A DNA stretch of 64,000 nt from Rhodobacter sp. 24-YEA-8. Lineage in GTDB: Bacteria > Pseudomonadota > Alphaproteobacteria > Rhodobacterales > Rhodobacteraceae. The notes beneath the pieces were generated by a model. It made no database searches. It was not told the DNA's origin and was given only the letters and a program-made list of their open reading frames with translations. This document shows, in pieces, positions 31,830 to 41,113 of the stretch. Position 1 is the stretch's first letter, and each line of letters starts with the position of its first letter. Where the stretch lies: NCBI RefSeq assembly GCF_900105075.1, contig NZ_FNSK01000001.1, positions 62,001 through 126,000 of the forward strand. The letters are read 5' to 3'. A program made the translations under genes and the position numbers.

Positions 31830-32588
31830 TCAAAGCCGGATAGAGGCGATCAGCCGGCCATAATCAGCCTCGCCGGCATGGGTCGTGCGGCGGTAGGAAA
31901 AGAAGCGATCCGGGTCGCCATAAGTGCAGTGCCGTACCCATTCGGCATGGCCGATTCCGGCGCCGCGCAGCCGGTGCAACCCGTAGGCCGGCAGGTCGAA
32001 CTGATAGCGCCCGTTCTGGCCATTGGCGAAGAAACGGCCATTTTCCGGATCTTCGGCGAGGAAATTCTGCAGGAAATCTTCCGTGACCTCATAGGCCGCC
32101 TGACTGATGGTCGGGCCGATGACCGCGCGGATCCGCGTGCGGCTGGCCCCGATGGCCTCCATCGCGTCAACAGTCGCCTCAAGCACGCCAGTCATGGCAC
32201 CGCGCCAGCCGGCATGGGCCGCGCCAATCACGCCGCCCTCGGGGTCGGAAAACAGCACCGGCTGGCAATCCGCGGTCAGCACCGACAGCGCGACGCCTGG
32301 CAGACGGGTCACCATCGCATCGGCTCGCGGGCGTTCGACCGAGCCGCCGGGGGGCGCGGTCACTGTCACCACATCGGGGGAATGGACCTGATGCACCGAG
32401 AGCAGCCCATCGGCCCCGACCCCCATCGCCTCGGCCACGCGGGCACGATTGATCGCCACGATTTCCGCTTGGTCGGTGGAGCCGAAGCCGCAATTCAGCC
32501 CGGCGAAGATCCCCGAAGAGGCGCCGCCCTTGCGGGTGAAAAAGCCGTGACGCTGCGGGATCGCCCCGGAGGTGATGATTTCAAGCAT
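31830..32588 (-). CDS. pgeF: Peptidoglycan editing factor / laccase-domain protein (YfiH family)
   Basis: A 252-residue Cu/Zn-binding protein of the YfiH (COG1496) family, variously described as polyphenol oxidase, purine nucleoside phosphorylase or peptidoglycan amino-acid editing factor. Metal-site motifs are LLSVHQVHSPDVV, LTADCQPVLFSD and IGAAHAGWRGAMTGVLEATV. The ATG lies 8 nt inside the end of midA, so translation is likely coupled. It is the last gene of the lgt-midA-pgeF run. Confidence 0.92.
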   Translation of the reverse strand: MLEIITSGAIPQRHGFFTRKGGASSGIFAGLNCGFGSTDQAEIVAINRARVAEAMGVGADGLLSVHQVHSPDVVTVTAPPGGSVERPRADAMVTRLPGVALSVLTADCQPVLFSDPEGGVIGAAHAGWRGAMTGVLEATVDAMEAIGASRTRIRAVIGPTISQAAYEVTEDFLQNFLAEDPENGRFFANGQNGRYQFDLPAYGLHRLRGAGIGHAEWVRHCTYGDPDRFFSYRRTTHAGEADYGRLIASIRL

Positions 32589-33684
32589 CGTCTCTGCCTC
32601 CCCTGGCAGCGCTTTGGTCCATGGTGTTCCCGATCGGAAATCCCGCAGGGGGCGGCGATCCGGCCGGATGGATGGCAAGGGCTTTGAACAAGGTCCCCAT
32701 TTCTGCGGGATCGGTCAAGCGGCGTGCGGCGGCAAGCGGGTCATTGCGTGCAGCAATCGGATGGGCGGCAAGTTGCTGAGCCCGGGCCCCGATGCCAAGC
32801 GCGGTCAAAAGCGCGCCCTGGGTCGTATAAGAGGCTGCGGCGGGCAAAGCCGCCCGGGCCAGCGCCGCGAAATCGACATGGGCGGTCAGATCGGCCTCGC
32901 CGGGTGTGGCAAAGGGGTCGACATAGGCATGGTCGCGCATGGCCTGGAATGTATCGCCAAGGCTCTGCCAGTCCCCGTAATCGACGATCAGCGCCAGCCC
33001 GCCATGGCGGCCGATGCGGCCCGAGATTTCAGCCATGATCGGAGCGGCGGCAGGGCAGATCTCGACGATGCGGCCTTCGGCGATATCCTGACGGTGATCA
33101 AGCGCGGCCAGCGGGCCGGGCGGCGCGCGGCCGGGGGTCAGCGCTTCATCCGAAAGGCCGACCATGGTTTCCGCCCAGCCGCCGCTCTGACGGGTGAACT
33201 GGCGGATCGGCAGCGCGTCAAAAAACTCATTGGCCAGAAGAAACAGCGGCGCCTCGGGCAGATCCTGCACCAGAGACAGCCAGCGCGGCTGATGCCCGGC
33301 AAGGGTCTTCGCCTGGATGCCGCGCAGGGTCGCGGAGGTCTCTACCAGCACCAGATCGGCGGCGGCGTGGAACCCCGGCACGCGGGCGGTGGCGCGCAGG
33401 ACATCGGCCATCAGCGTGCCACGCCCCGGCCCGCATTCGGCCAGGGTAAAGCGCGCAGGCGCGCCCTGATCCAGCCAGGATTGCGCGAGGCACAGCCCCA
33501 GCAATTCCCCAAACATCTGGCTGATTTCGGGGGCGGTGGTGAAGTCTCCGGCCTGGCCGAAAGGGTCGCGGGTGGCGTAATAGCCAAAACGCGGATGCAT
33601 GAGGCAGTCGGCCATATATTCGGCAAGGCTGACCGGTCCGCTGGCGCGGATGCGGGCGGCGATCAGCTCTGCCAGCGGCGTCAC
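32581..33684 (-). CDS. MidA/NDUFAF7-family SAM-dependent methyltransferase
   Basis: A 367-residue methyltransferase of the PF02636 family, whose eukaryotic member NDUFAF7 methylates an arginine of complex I subunit NDUFS2. Motifs include [39 protein letters not shown], the SAM-binding [18 protein letters not shown] and [12 protein letters not shown]. The GTG start overlaps the lgt stop in a GTGA arrangement. It is part of the lgt-midA-pgeF group, an order conserved in many alphaproteobacteria. Confidence 0.92.
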   Translation of the reverse strand: MTPLAELIAARIRASGPVSLAEYMADCLMHPRFGYYATRDPFGQAGDFTTAPEISQMFGELLGLCLAQSWLDQGAPARFTLAECGPGRGTLMADVLRATARVPGFHAAADLVLVETSATLRGIQAKTLAGHQPRWLSLVQDLPEAPLFLLANEFFDALPIRQFTRQSGGWAETMVGLSDEALTPGRAPPGPLAALDHRQDIAEGRIVEICPAAAPIMAEISGRIGRHGGLALIVDYGDWQSLGDTFQAMRDHAYVDPFATPGEADLTAHVDFAALARAALPAAASYTTQGALLTALGIGARAQQLAAHPIAARNDPLAAARRLTDPAEMGTLFKALAIHPAGSPPPAGFPIGNTMDQSAARGGRDDA

Positions 33685-34586
33685 GGTGCGACCGTCTGCG
33701 CCCCGGATCTGCGCAGGGCAAACCACAACCCGATCAGGATCATCGGCAGCGACAAGGCCTGGCCCATGGTCAGCCCCCAGCCGTTGATATGGAAGGCAAG
33801 GCCCAGCAGATTGTCCGGCCCGACGAATTGCGCATCGGGCTGGCGGACGAATTCGACAAGGAACCGCGCAAGCCCATAGCCCGCGATGAACACGCCCATG
33901 ATCCGGCCCGGAAAGCGCAGCCAGCCGCGTTTCCAGACCAGCCAGAAAATCAGGGCGCCGAGCAGCAGCCCTTCAAGCGCCGCCTCGTAAAGCTGGCTTG
34001 GATGGCGCGCGCAAAGGGTGATCACGCCGGGGCAGTTCTGTGCCGCCTCGCCGGGGAAGATTACGCCCCAGGGCAGATCGGTCTGCCGGCCCCAGAGCTC
34101 GGCATTGATGAAATTCGCAAGCCGCCCGAATAGCAGGCCCGGCGTCACGGCATAGGCGAAAAGATCCCCGACCGAGAGCGGCGCGAGGCCTTCGCGCCGG
34201 GCAAAGATCAGCCCGGCCACTGCGACCCCCAGGAACCCGCCATGGAAGGACATCCCGCCATCCCAGAGCCTGAGCGCGGCCATCGGATCGGCCATGAAAT
34301 TCTCGGGCGAAAGATAGCGCCCGGGCTGGTAGAACAGCACATAGCCCAGCCGCCCGCCGATGATCACGCCAAGGATCACCCAGGTCAGCAGGCGCTCTAC
34401 CTGTTCCGATGTCATCGGCGCGGTGCCCGGCGCCCAGAGCCGCGCGGTTTTCACGGCCTTTGTCACCAGAAACCAGCCCAGCAGCAGCCCGGCAATATAG
34501 GCGACCGCATACCAGCGCAGGGCGAAACTCATGCCGAACAGCTCGACCGAAAAAATGTCAGGGGAGAGATTCGGGAAAGGGATCAT
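33681..34586 (-). CDS. lgt: Phosphatidylglycerol:prolipoprotein diacylglyceryl transferase
   Basis: Inner-membrane enzyme that attaches diacylglycerol to the lipobox cysteine of prolipoproteins. It has 301 residues and about seven membrane segments. The Lgt signature is visible as [15 protein letters not shown], with the catalytic-region MSFHGGFLG and the conserved [13 protein letters not shown]. The ATG chosen has AGGAG nine bases upstream; ten extra codons upstream are in frame but lack a site. It overlaps midA by 4 nt. Confidence 0.96.
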   Translation of the reverse strand: MIPFPNLSPDIFSVELFGMSFALRWYAVAYIAGLLLGWFLVTKAVKTARLWAPGTAPMTSEQVERLLTWVILGVIIGGRLGYVLFYQPGRYLSPENFMADPMAALRLWDGGMSFHGGFLGVAVAGLIFARREGLAPLSVGDLFAYAVTPGLLFGRLANFINAELWGRQTDLPWGVIFPGEAAQNCPGVITLCARHPSQLYEAALEGLLLGALIFWLVWKRGWLRFPGRIMGVFIAGYGLARFLVEFVRQPDAQFVGPDNLLGLAFHINGWGLTMGQALSLPMILIGLWFALRRSGAQTVAP

Positions 34587-34805
34587 CCTGCGCTCCTGCT
34601 GGCGGCCGGGGCGCAACCGCCTGGCCCGAGATGCTTGTCATGTGACGCTTTTACGTGAGACGCTTGTCTTGCGGGCAGGGGATGAAGTCAACTGCAAGGG
34701 CCGCGCCGCAACCGGGGCCTCAACACTTGTGAACAGGCGTGCGGGCGCGCATATAGGGTCAAAGCGACCCGGACCCCCCGGGGCTGACGACAAGGGATGG
34801 CCGAG

Positions 34806-35066
34806 ATGCAGAGCCGCAACAAATTCCTCGACGATATGAGCCAGCTCATGACCAATGCCATGGGCGTGGCCCAGGGCGCGCGGACCGAAGCCGAAACCGC
34901 GATGAAAAGCATGGTCGACCGCTGGATGGCCGGGCGCGACTTCGTCACCCGCGAGGAATTCGACGCGGTGCGGCTGATGGCGCAAAAGGCGCGCGAAGAG
35001 AATGAGGCGCTCTCGGCCCGGATCGCGGCGCTTGAGGCGGCATCGGGCGGCGTAAAGGCGAAGTAA
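34806..35066 (+). CDS. ubiK: UbiK/BMFP-type accessory factor
   Basis: An 86-residue helical protein of the BMFP (DUF526) family, whose enterobacterial member UbiK assists ubiquinone biosynthesis and associates with membranes. The family core is visible: RNKFLDDMSQLMTNAMGVAQ, then VTREEFDAVRLMAQKAREENEALSARI, a trimeric coiled coil. An ATG three codons upstream is in frame, but the AAGGG site suits the downstream ATG better. It is divergent from lgt. Confidence 0.82.
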   Translation: MQSRNKFLDDMSQLMTNAMGVAQGARTEAETAMKSMVDRWMAGRDFVTREEFDAVRLMAQKAREENEALSARIAALEAASGGVKAK

Positions 35067-35115
35067 CCCCGGATTCCCCCTGAGCCTTTACCCACCGTCA
35101 GGTGTGGGAAATGTA

Positions 35116-35143
35116 AAAGGCACCGGATCGCTCCGGTGCCTTT
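35116..35143. terminator. Terminator after the UbiK-like gene
   Basis: A perfect 11-bp stem AAAGGCACCGG / CCGGTGCCTTT with an ATCGCT loop is followed by TTGTTGTTT. It lies 50 nt after the stop and also stands at the 3' end of the converging secreted-protein gene. Confidence 0.85.
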
Positions 35144-35163
35144 GTTGTTTCGGGCAGGCGGCG

Positions 35164-35625
35164 TCAGGGGCGGATCTGATCCATCAGCGCGCGCCAGTCG
35201 AGATAGGCTTTTTCCTGATCGGGCAGCGGTGTCAGATCGCCGCCGGCCCTGATCAGCGTCGCAATCGTGCGCGCTTTCAGCTCTGGCTCTTCGCTGCAGG
35301 CGCGCGTGCTGTTGTCCAGAAGATCAAAGGCCGGCGTCTCGTATTTCGCGATGATCCCGTCGGTATCCAGCTTCAGTTCGCCATAGGCCAAAAGGTCGAA
35401 GCCGTCGGTCAGCAGCGAATGTTCCTCATCCGAAAGGCTCGCCTCCGGGCAGTTCTGGCTGAGGACGAGGGTGTTTTGCATATCTGAAAGCAGCTGGTCA
35501 GCCGCGACCGGATCCTGCGCGATCCCCGACATATCGGGCAGCGTGATATAGACTTTGCCATCGGCGAGCGCCGCCGTTGCGCCAAGGCCGAGTGTGACAG
35601 CGGCGGCCAGGAAGATGCGTTTCAT
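35164..35625 (-). CDS. Secreted hypothetical protein
   Basis: A 153-residue protein with a clear signal peptide (MKRIFLAAAVTLGLGATAALA, cleavage near ALA-DG). The mature part is acidic, with two cysteines (SQNCPEASL and TRACSEEPEL) that could form a disulfide in the periplasm, and an Asp/Leu-rich C-terminal half. I do not recognise the family. A longer in-frame extension of 35 codons upstream is not signal-like and is excluded. It converges with the UbiK-like gene. Confidence 0.75.
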   Translation of the reverse strand: MKRIFLAAAVTLGLGATAALADGKVYITLPDMSGIAQDPVAADQLLSDMQNTLVLSQNCPEASLSDEEHSLLTDGFDLLAYGELKLDTDGIIAKYETPAFDLLDNSTRACSEEPELKARTIATLIRAGGDLTPLPDQEKAYLDWRALMDQIRP

Positions 35626-35838
35626 CTGGGTAACCTCACAGAGTTGCCACCTGACTATTGCGCCGCGCCGGGGGATGCGAACAGGGCGGGTTTCCTGACC
35701 CGCCGGCTTTGCCCGCCGGTCTTTCTTCACAATTCAGCGATCCCTGCACAGATCCGGTGCGGGAATCGCTGTTTTAGCAGGGCCGGAGCATCTCTATCTG
35801 AGAGGGGAAACATTTTCGTGAGAAGGGAGAGCGATCTC

Positions 35839-36324
35839 ATGACGACCCCGATCCATCCCGCGACCCGCGTGGGCCATGTGCATCTCAAGGTCTCGGATCT
35901 TGACCGTGCAATTGGCTTTTACTCCGGTGTTCTGGGCTTCGAAGTCACCCAACGTTACGGCACCCAGGCGGCATTCTTGTCGGCAGGCGGCTATCACCAC
36001 CATATCGGGCTGAACACCTGGGAATCGCTTGGCGGCACGCGCCCGGGCCCGGGGACGGTGGGTCTCTACCATTCGGCCTTTCTCTATCCGGATCGCAAGG
36101 CGCTGGCCAATGCGCTCAAACGCCTGAGCGAGGCGGGCTATCCGCTGACCGGCGCTTCGGATCATGGGGTGAGCGAGGCGCTTTACCTGGATGACCCGGA
36201 TGGCAATGGCGTGGAGCTTTACTGGGACCGCCCCGAGGCCGACTGGCCGCATGACGAGAAGGGCGGGCTGATGATGACCACCCGCCGCCTCGATACCGCG
36301 AAACTTCTGGCGGAGGCTGACTGA
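35839..36324 (+). CDS. VOC-family (glyoxalase/dioxygenase fold) protein
   Basis: A 161-residue vicinal-oxygen-chelate protein. Metal ligand candidates appear in GHVHLKVSDLDRAIGFY (His), GGYHHHIGLNTW, LYHSAFLYPD and the terminal DPDGNGVELYWDRP (Glu). This resembles catechol 2,3-dioxygenase-like CatE proteins of Bacillus and Rhodobacterales more than glyoxalase I. The substrate is unknown. The start is the first ATG matching the family; the upstream frame includes non-coding sequence. Confidence 0.87.
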   Translation: MTTPIHPATRVGHVHLKVSDLDRAIGFYSGVLGFEVTQRYGTQAAFLSAGGYHHHIGLNTWESLGGTRPGPGTVGLYHSAFLYPDRKALANALKRLSEAGYPLTGASDHGVSEALYLDDPDGNGVELYWDRPEADWPHDEKGGLMMTTRRLDTAKLLAEAD

Positions 36325-36327
36325 ACC

Positions 36328-37179
36328 CTAGCGCCGGATCAGCCGGGTCGCGGCTGAAGCGGCCCAGCCGGCAAAGGCGGCAATCGCCAGCGACAGCAGG
36401 CCGTAAAACAATGGCTGCTCGCGCGAGAGGTTGAAGACCATACGTTCCAGCCCCTCTTTGCGCACCCGGATCCAGCGTTCGTGGTTGGCGATGACCTTGC
36501 CATCGCGCAAGAGGAACATCCGCACCCGGTAGACGCCTTCGGTCAGGTTCGAGGGCAATGTGAGATCGGCGCGAAACAGCGTCTGTTCTGACAGCTGGAC
36601 ACGGTTTTCCAGCATCCGGTAGCGCCCCTCATTGGTGCGCACCCGGATCATCGAGCGGATGAATTCGCCCTCGGCCAGAAGGATCGGGAAAAGCGGCATC
36701 GTATCCGGGTCGCCGCCCCGGGCGACCCAGGCCTCGGTCGCGGCATCGGCGGCTTCAAGATGCACCAGCTGGTCGATGGAGATCGCATGTTTGCGGTTCT
36801 CCTCGGCGCTCAGGATCTCGTCGAGCTTGCCGGTGGTGGCCACGGCGTAGAAGCTGGGCGCGCTGGAAATATTGACAGAGTCGCGGTTGATCCAGATGCC
36901 TGCGGTGCGTTCCTTGCGCCTGACGGTGACCGGGCCCGAGGGGCCCTCGGCGGTCACGATCACATCGAGCCGCCCCTGTGGCGCCGGCGCGTCGCGCCGG
37001 ACGGCGCCATAGACGAGGATCTCGTCGCCATCGAAATTTGCGGTGATCGAGACGCGGTTCTGGCTCAGGCCCGAGACGATTGTCTCGGTCGGGGCGTCCT
37101 GTACCGCATCCGGCGCGGCGTCCTGCGCCAGAGCAGGGCCTGTGAGGATCAGCGCGGCGATCAGGGTAAGCCGCCTCAT
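36328..37179 (-). CDS. TIGR02186-family membrane-anchored protein
   Basis: A 283-residue protein with an N-terminal signal peptide (MRRLTLIAALILTGPALAQ), a periplasmic beta-rich domain (VSITANFDGDEILVYGAVR, IWINRDSVNISSAPSFYAVA) and a C-terminal membrane helix (LLSLAIAAFAGWAASAATRL). The match is to the TIGR02186 putative transmembrane family of alphaproteobacteria, which is nearly always next to a TSUP transporter. Function is unknown; a role in assembly or control of the exporter is plausible. It overlaps the TSUP gene by 4 nt. Confidence 0.9.
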   Translation of the reverse strand: MRRLTLIAALILTGPALAQDAAPDAVQDAPTETIVSGLSQNRVSITANFDGDEILVYGAVRRDAPAPQGRLDVIVTAEGPSGPVTVRRKERTAGIWINRDSVNISSAPSFYAVATTGKLDEILSAEENRKHAISIDQLVHLEAADAATEAWVARGGDPDTMPLFPILLAEGEFIRSMIRVRTNEGRYRMLENRVQLSEQTLFRADLTLPSNLTEGVYRVRMFLLRDGKVIANHERWIRVRKEGLERMVFNLSREQPLFYGLLSLAIAAFAGWAASAATRLIRR

Positions 37180-38096
37180 GGCAGCACCCCGGGCATCACC
37201 GAATACAGCTCGACCGGGCGGAGCAGCAGATCAACCGCAATCCTGAGCGCGACCGCAACGACGAGCAGCGACAAAAGGACCCGCAGCTGTTCGGCCTTGA
37301 GATAGACCCCGACACGGCTGCCGATCTGCGCCCCGATCACGCCGCCAAGGATCAGCACCAGCGCCAGCATCATATCGACGGTCTGCGAGGTGACCGAATG
37401 CATGATGGTGGTAAAGGCCGAGACGAAGATGATCTGGAAAAGCGAAGTGCCGATCACGACCTTGGTGGGCATCCCCAGCAGGTAAATCATCGCCGGCACC
37501 AGGATGAAGCCACCGCCCACCCCCATGATCGCGGCCAGAAAGCCGGTGAAAGCGCCGATTGCCATTGGCGGGATCACCGAAATATAAAGGCCCGAGGCGC
37601 GGAATTTCATCTTGAACGGCAGGCCATGCGCCCAGGAATGGGTATGGGCGCGGCGGATCTGCACTTTGCCGCCACGGGTGCGCAATAGGGCGCGCAGGCT
37701 TTCCTGCAACATCGTCGCCCCGATGAAGCCAAGGAAAACGACATAAGAGATCTGCACGAACAGATCGACCTGGCCCAGTGACTGCATCAGCGCAAAGACC
37801 CAGATCCCGATGGCCGAGCCGATGAAACCGCCCGCCAGCAGCACGGTTCCCATGCGGAAATCGACCGCTTTGCGCTTCATCTGCGCCAGCACACCCGAGA
37901 CCGAAGAGGCCACGACCTGGTTCGCGCCGGTCGCCACCGCCACCGCAGGCGGCACGCCGATGAAGAACAACAGGGGGGTGATCAGAAAGCCGCCGCCAAC
38001 CCCGAACATTCCCGAAAGAAAGCCCACGATGCCGCCGATCCCGAAGAGCAGGAAAATATTGACCGAGACCTCGGCGATGGGGAGGTAGAGCTGCAT
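37176..38096 (-). CDS. TSUP-family (TauE/SafE) sulfite/sulfonate transporter
   Basis: A 306-residue integral membrane protein with about eight helices and the two-fold TSUP repeats: GIGGIVGFLSGMFGVGGGFLITPLL near the N-terminus and TGFLAAIMGVGGGFILVPAMIYL in the middle. TSUP proteins export sulfite or organosulfur anions. The gene is followed by its TIGR02186 partner with ATGA coupling, a pair that often accompanies sulfur metabolism. It is not close to the sat-cysC gene, about 10 kb away. Confidence 0.9.
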   Translation of the reverse strand: MQLYLPIAEVSVNIFLLFGIGGIVGFLSGMFGVGGGFLITPLLFFIGVPPAVAVATGANQVVASSVSGVLAQMKRKAVDFRMGTVLLAGGFIGSAIGIWVFALMQSLGQVDLFVQISYVVFLGFIGATMLQESLRALLRTRGGKVQIRRAHTHSWAHGLPFKMKFRASGLYISVIPPMAIGAFTGFLAAIMGVGGGFILVPAMIYLLGMPTKVVIGTSLFQIIFVSAFTTIMHSVTSQTVDMMLALVLILGGVIGAQIGSRVGVYLKAEQLRVLLSLLVVAVALRIAVDLLLRPVELYSVMPGVLP

Positions 38097-38181
38097 TGCA
38101 AAAGAGGCCAGGCCGGATCAGCAGGGGAAGTCCTGGCGCAGGTTTGCCCGCCTGCGCCAGGAAGTCAAACCGGCTTTCGCC

Positions 38182-38631
38182 TCACGCGGGATCACAAAGG
38201 TAACGGCGCGGGATCCGTTCCAGTTTTGCCGCACCTGTCGGGGCCATGGCCTTGATGTGATCGGAAAGGAGCATCTGATCCCCGGGCGGGATTTCGGGTC
38301 GCAGGCTGCCGGCGGCATTCGTCACGATCAGATCGGTTGCGACAGGATCGCGCAGGGTATTCAGGTCAGCGCGCATCGCGGCTGCGTTGCCGTTCTCTTC
38401 TCAATGCTCGCGCGCAAAGACCGCGACGCGGATACCCTCCGGCGTGCCAATATGGCGATGCGGCTTATGGCCCGAGACGGAGACATGCTGGAAGCCGGGC
38501 AGGTCGGCATAGGGGATTGCGGGGCCATCAACCGCATGGGCGAGATGGCCGAGGCCCGAGCCGAAGATCTGGCCGAAGTGGATCGGGACGTCGCCTGAAC
38601 AGGCGCGGATGAAGTCGGTGGCAGTGGTCAT
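38182..38631 (-). pseudogene. Purine-nucleoside phosphorylase pseudogene
   Basis: The first part reads DFIRACSGDVPIHFGQIFGSGLGHLAHAVDG-like sequence (GQIFGSGLGHLAHA and PGFQHVSVSGHKPHRHIG), the N-terminal half of PNP. A TGA (38401-38403) interrupts the frame; afterwards the same frame resumes with ENGNAAAMRADL and TNAAGSLRPEIPPGDQM. The reading then ends after about 150 codons, while PNP is about 270 residues, so the C-terminal half, including the purine-binding region, is missing. It closes a decayed nucleoside uptake operon. Confidence 0.82.
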
Positions 38632-38660
38632 GGCGGGTGTTCCGTGATGGCCGGGCAAGC

Positions 38661-38712
38661 CGGGGGCGCTTCGCCCCCCGGACCCCCGGAGGATATTTAA
38701 GGACAGATGAAA
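38661..38712 (-). repeat. Palindromic repeat element, partial copy
   Basis: A hairpin CGGGGG...CCCCCCG is followed by ACCCCCGGA and then the 20-nt core GATATTTAAGGACAGATGAA (38692-38711), identical to the left arm of the element at 22212-22299. The right arm of the long inverted repeat is missing here. It lies inside the decayed nucleoside operon, between the phosphorylase and second permease remnants. Confidence 0.65.
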
Positions 38713-38739
38713 GAGGCTCAGCGTTCTTGCACATAGGGC

Positions 38740-39374
38740 TCGCCGCCGGCGCGGGCGGAGTGGCTTTGCAGATAAAGCCCGCGCGAGGGCGGTCAGGATG
38801 TAGGGCAGGGCATCTAGGATCGGACCGGGGACGCAGGTCAGGATGAGTGCCGTTACGATATCGGGGCGCAGCGCAGGGCCTGGAAAAAGCCGAAGAGAAG
38901 GCAGGCCCAGCGGGCGGCGACCGGGCGCCATTTCGCGAAGATCAGTGCGGCCAGCGCGATAGAGCCGCGCCCGACGGTCATGTCGCGCCCGAACCCGGCC
39001 CGAGGCGCGGCGGACATGTAAGTGCCGGCAAGGCCGCAAGGGATGCCGGTGACCATCAGCGCCGAATAACGCAGCAGTATGACCGAGACGCCCGCGGTAT
39101 CGATGGCCGCCGGGTTTTCGCCCTACGCGCGCAGGCGGAGCCCGTAAAGGGTGCGATACATGAGCCATCAGGTCAACGGCGAGATGGCGAAGGCGAGATA
39201 GACGAGATCGGCATGGCCCGGGATGACTTCGGCATAGAAGGGGCCGATGCCGGGGAGGTCGCGCAGTGTATCGCTGAAGGGCAGGGTCACGGGGCTGAAC
39301 CGCGCGTCTCCGGCCAGTTGCGGTATGCGCCCGCCCTGGCCGAAGACACCTCGCGCGCGGGAAAAGACGGTCAA
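38740..39374 (-). pseudogene. Nucleoside ABC transporter permease pseudogene (second permease)
   Basis: Remnants of a BMP-type ABC permease are spread over more than one frame. The most telling block is AALIFAKWRPVAARWACLLF, preceded by MVTGIPCGLAGTYMS and RDMTVGRGSIAL, which match the C-terminal half of YufQ/NupC-like permeases. An upstream fragment (FSDTLRDLPGIGPFYAEVI, YLAFAISPLT) matches the N-terminal half. In-frame stops and a frame change separate the blocks, so no intact protein is possible. Confidence 0.75.
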
Positions 39375-39398
39375 GCCCGGGGATCCGGTTGAACCCTG

Positions 39399-39779
39399 TC
39401 AGGGCGGTTTCAGCCGGGAAACGCGCGCTGGACGGCTATTGTGCGCCAATGGCCCCCAAGCACATCGGCCAGCATGAACGTGAGTAAGCTGGCCGCGATA
39501 CAGTTGAACACGATCGTGGTGATCACGATAGGACTGCCGCGTTTCGCCTGGAGCCAGGCGGAGATCGCGATCCAGGCGGCGCCAAATGCCGCCACAGCGG
39601 GCGAGGCGCCGAGCAGCGCCGGCGTCCAGCGCGGCCAGGGGATAGAGAGAGCCCGGCATGAAAACACGGTCGCAGCAAGGCCGGTGAAGATGGATCTCGT
39701 GGTGTAAAACAGCGTATGGCCTCAGCCGGAGGCGGTCATCAGCGCGCCTCTGCCGCTTGTTCCGGCTGGGTCTGCTCTG
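39399..39779 (-). pseudogene. Nucleoside ABC transporter permease pseudogene (first permease)
   Basis: A short membrane fragment remains: GSPIVITTIVFNCIAASLLT followed by FMLADVL. This resembles the EVITTIMLNYIA region of BMP-system permeases (YufP/NupB type). The gene is reduced to about a third of the expected length of 330-360 codons, with frame changes on both sides. It sits between the ATPase and second permease remnants in canonical order. Confidence 0.7.
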
Positions 39780-41024
39780 GGGTGCGGGCGGGGGCAATGC
39801 CAGCCACCAGTCAGCCGATTTCGCTCTCGGATGTGGCTGCAGGGTCGCCTTGCCCTGAACGCGCAGGGATATGATCTGTTTGTGGATGAATTCGATGGCG
39901 TCGATAACGACGCCGCGCGTGGTCATGCCGATCAGGAGGATAGCGGGATCCTGTTCGAACTCGCGGGCGATGGAGAGCTTTTGTTGCTTCCCGCCGGAAA
40001 AGCTTGTGGTGGCAAGGGTATGGATCGGCGGGCGGATATCCCGGCTCCGCATCTTGCGGGCCGTATTATCCCGGATCGCCTGACTGTCGGTGAGAATGCC
40101 GCGCGCCCAGGCCGATCTCGCAGGCGCGCCGGCTTTTGCCATCTGCGACGCGACCGGTGAGGGGCAGGTCCCGGCCCCTCAGGGTGAGGTGGCCGGAGAC
40201 CTTTTCGCCGGGGCGGGTCATGTCGCCAAGAATTGACAGGAGTTCCGATCGCCCGTTGCCAGCCAAGCCTTTGATGCCGGGGATCTCGCCGGCGTCTTGC
40301 CGGTTTCCAGCAGCTCTTTGTGCCCGACCATCAGCTCGGCGAACCGGGCGGGGTGGTCCGCGGGGTGCGGAGCGTGGCGACAAGGCGGCCGCGCCGCATG
40401 ACTGTGTAAGTGACGTCTATGATATGGCGCAGCTTACGGGTGATCAGGAGGAGGGGTCTGCCCTGATCGCGCACCCATTTGAGAATGCGGAAAGGAAGGT
40501 CGGCCTTTGCCAGGGGGAGGACGCCGGTCGGTTCATCGGGGAGCGGGATCTGGGCGCTGCGTCAGAGGGCTTTGAGGATCTCGACCCACTGCTGATGGCC
40601 GAGCGAGAAGCCTTCGATCAGCGCGTTGGCATGGACCTCAGGCCCGTATTCGCACGCGAGTGCAGCGAGGCTGTCGCGGGCAGGACGGAGCGAGCGGCGA
40701 AGCAGCGGGCCGTTTTTGGCGCCGGGGGCGGCATTTCCCAGGGTGGTGACGTTCTGCACCAGCTTGAAATGCTGGAAGACCATGTCGATGCCGGCGCGGA
40801 TCGCGCTCATGCTGTCGGGGAGGGCGGTCGGTCGGCCATGGATCAGGATTTCGCCCTGATCGGGGCGATAAAAACCGTAAAGGATCGACAACAGCGTCGA
40901 TTTTCCGGCGCCGGCTTTCGCCGATGATGCCGTGGATCATGCCTTTCGGGACGGAAAAACTGATCACGTCATTAGCGCGGACCAGGCCGAAGCTTTTCAA
41001 GATACAACGCAGGCCGATGGCCGG
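39780..41024 (-). pseudogene. Nucleoside ABC transporter ATP-binding protein pseudogene
   Basis: Pieces of a YufO/NupA-type double ATPase lie in order but in several frames. First domain: LKSFGLVRANDVISFSVPKG, a broken P-loop (GIIGE then frameshift), SILYGFYRPDQGEILIHGRP, Q-loop VFQHFKLVQNVT, and signature EGFSLGHQQWVEILKAL. Second domain: IKGLAGNGRSELLSIL, then TSFSGGKQQKLSIAREFEQD and GVVIDAIEFIHKQIISLR. At least three frameshifts or stops separate the blocks, so the protein cannot be made. Confidence 0.82.
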
Positions 41025-41113
41025 AGGATATGTGGCGGAGGCCGGGGGGGTAAGACCCCCGGGCCCCCCCATGTGGCGCCCGATTGCGTCGCCCGGCATC
41101 CGCCCTGGCCTGT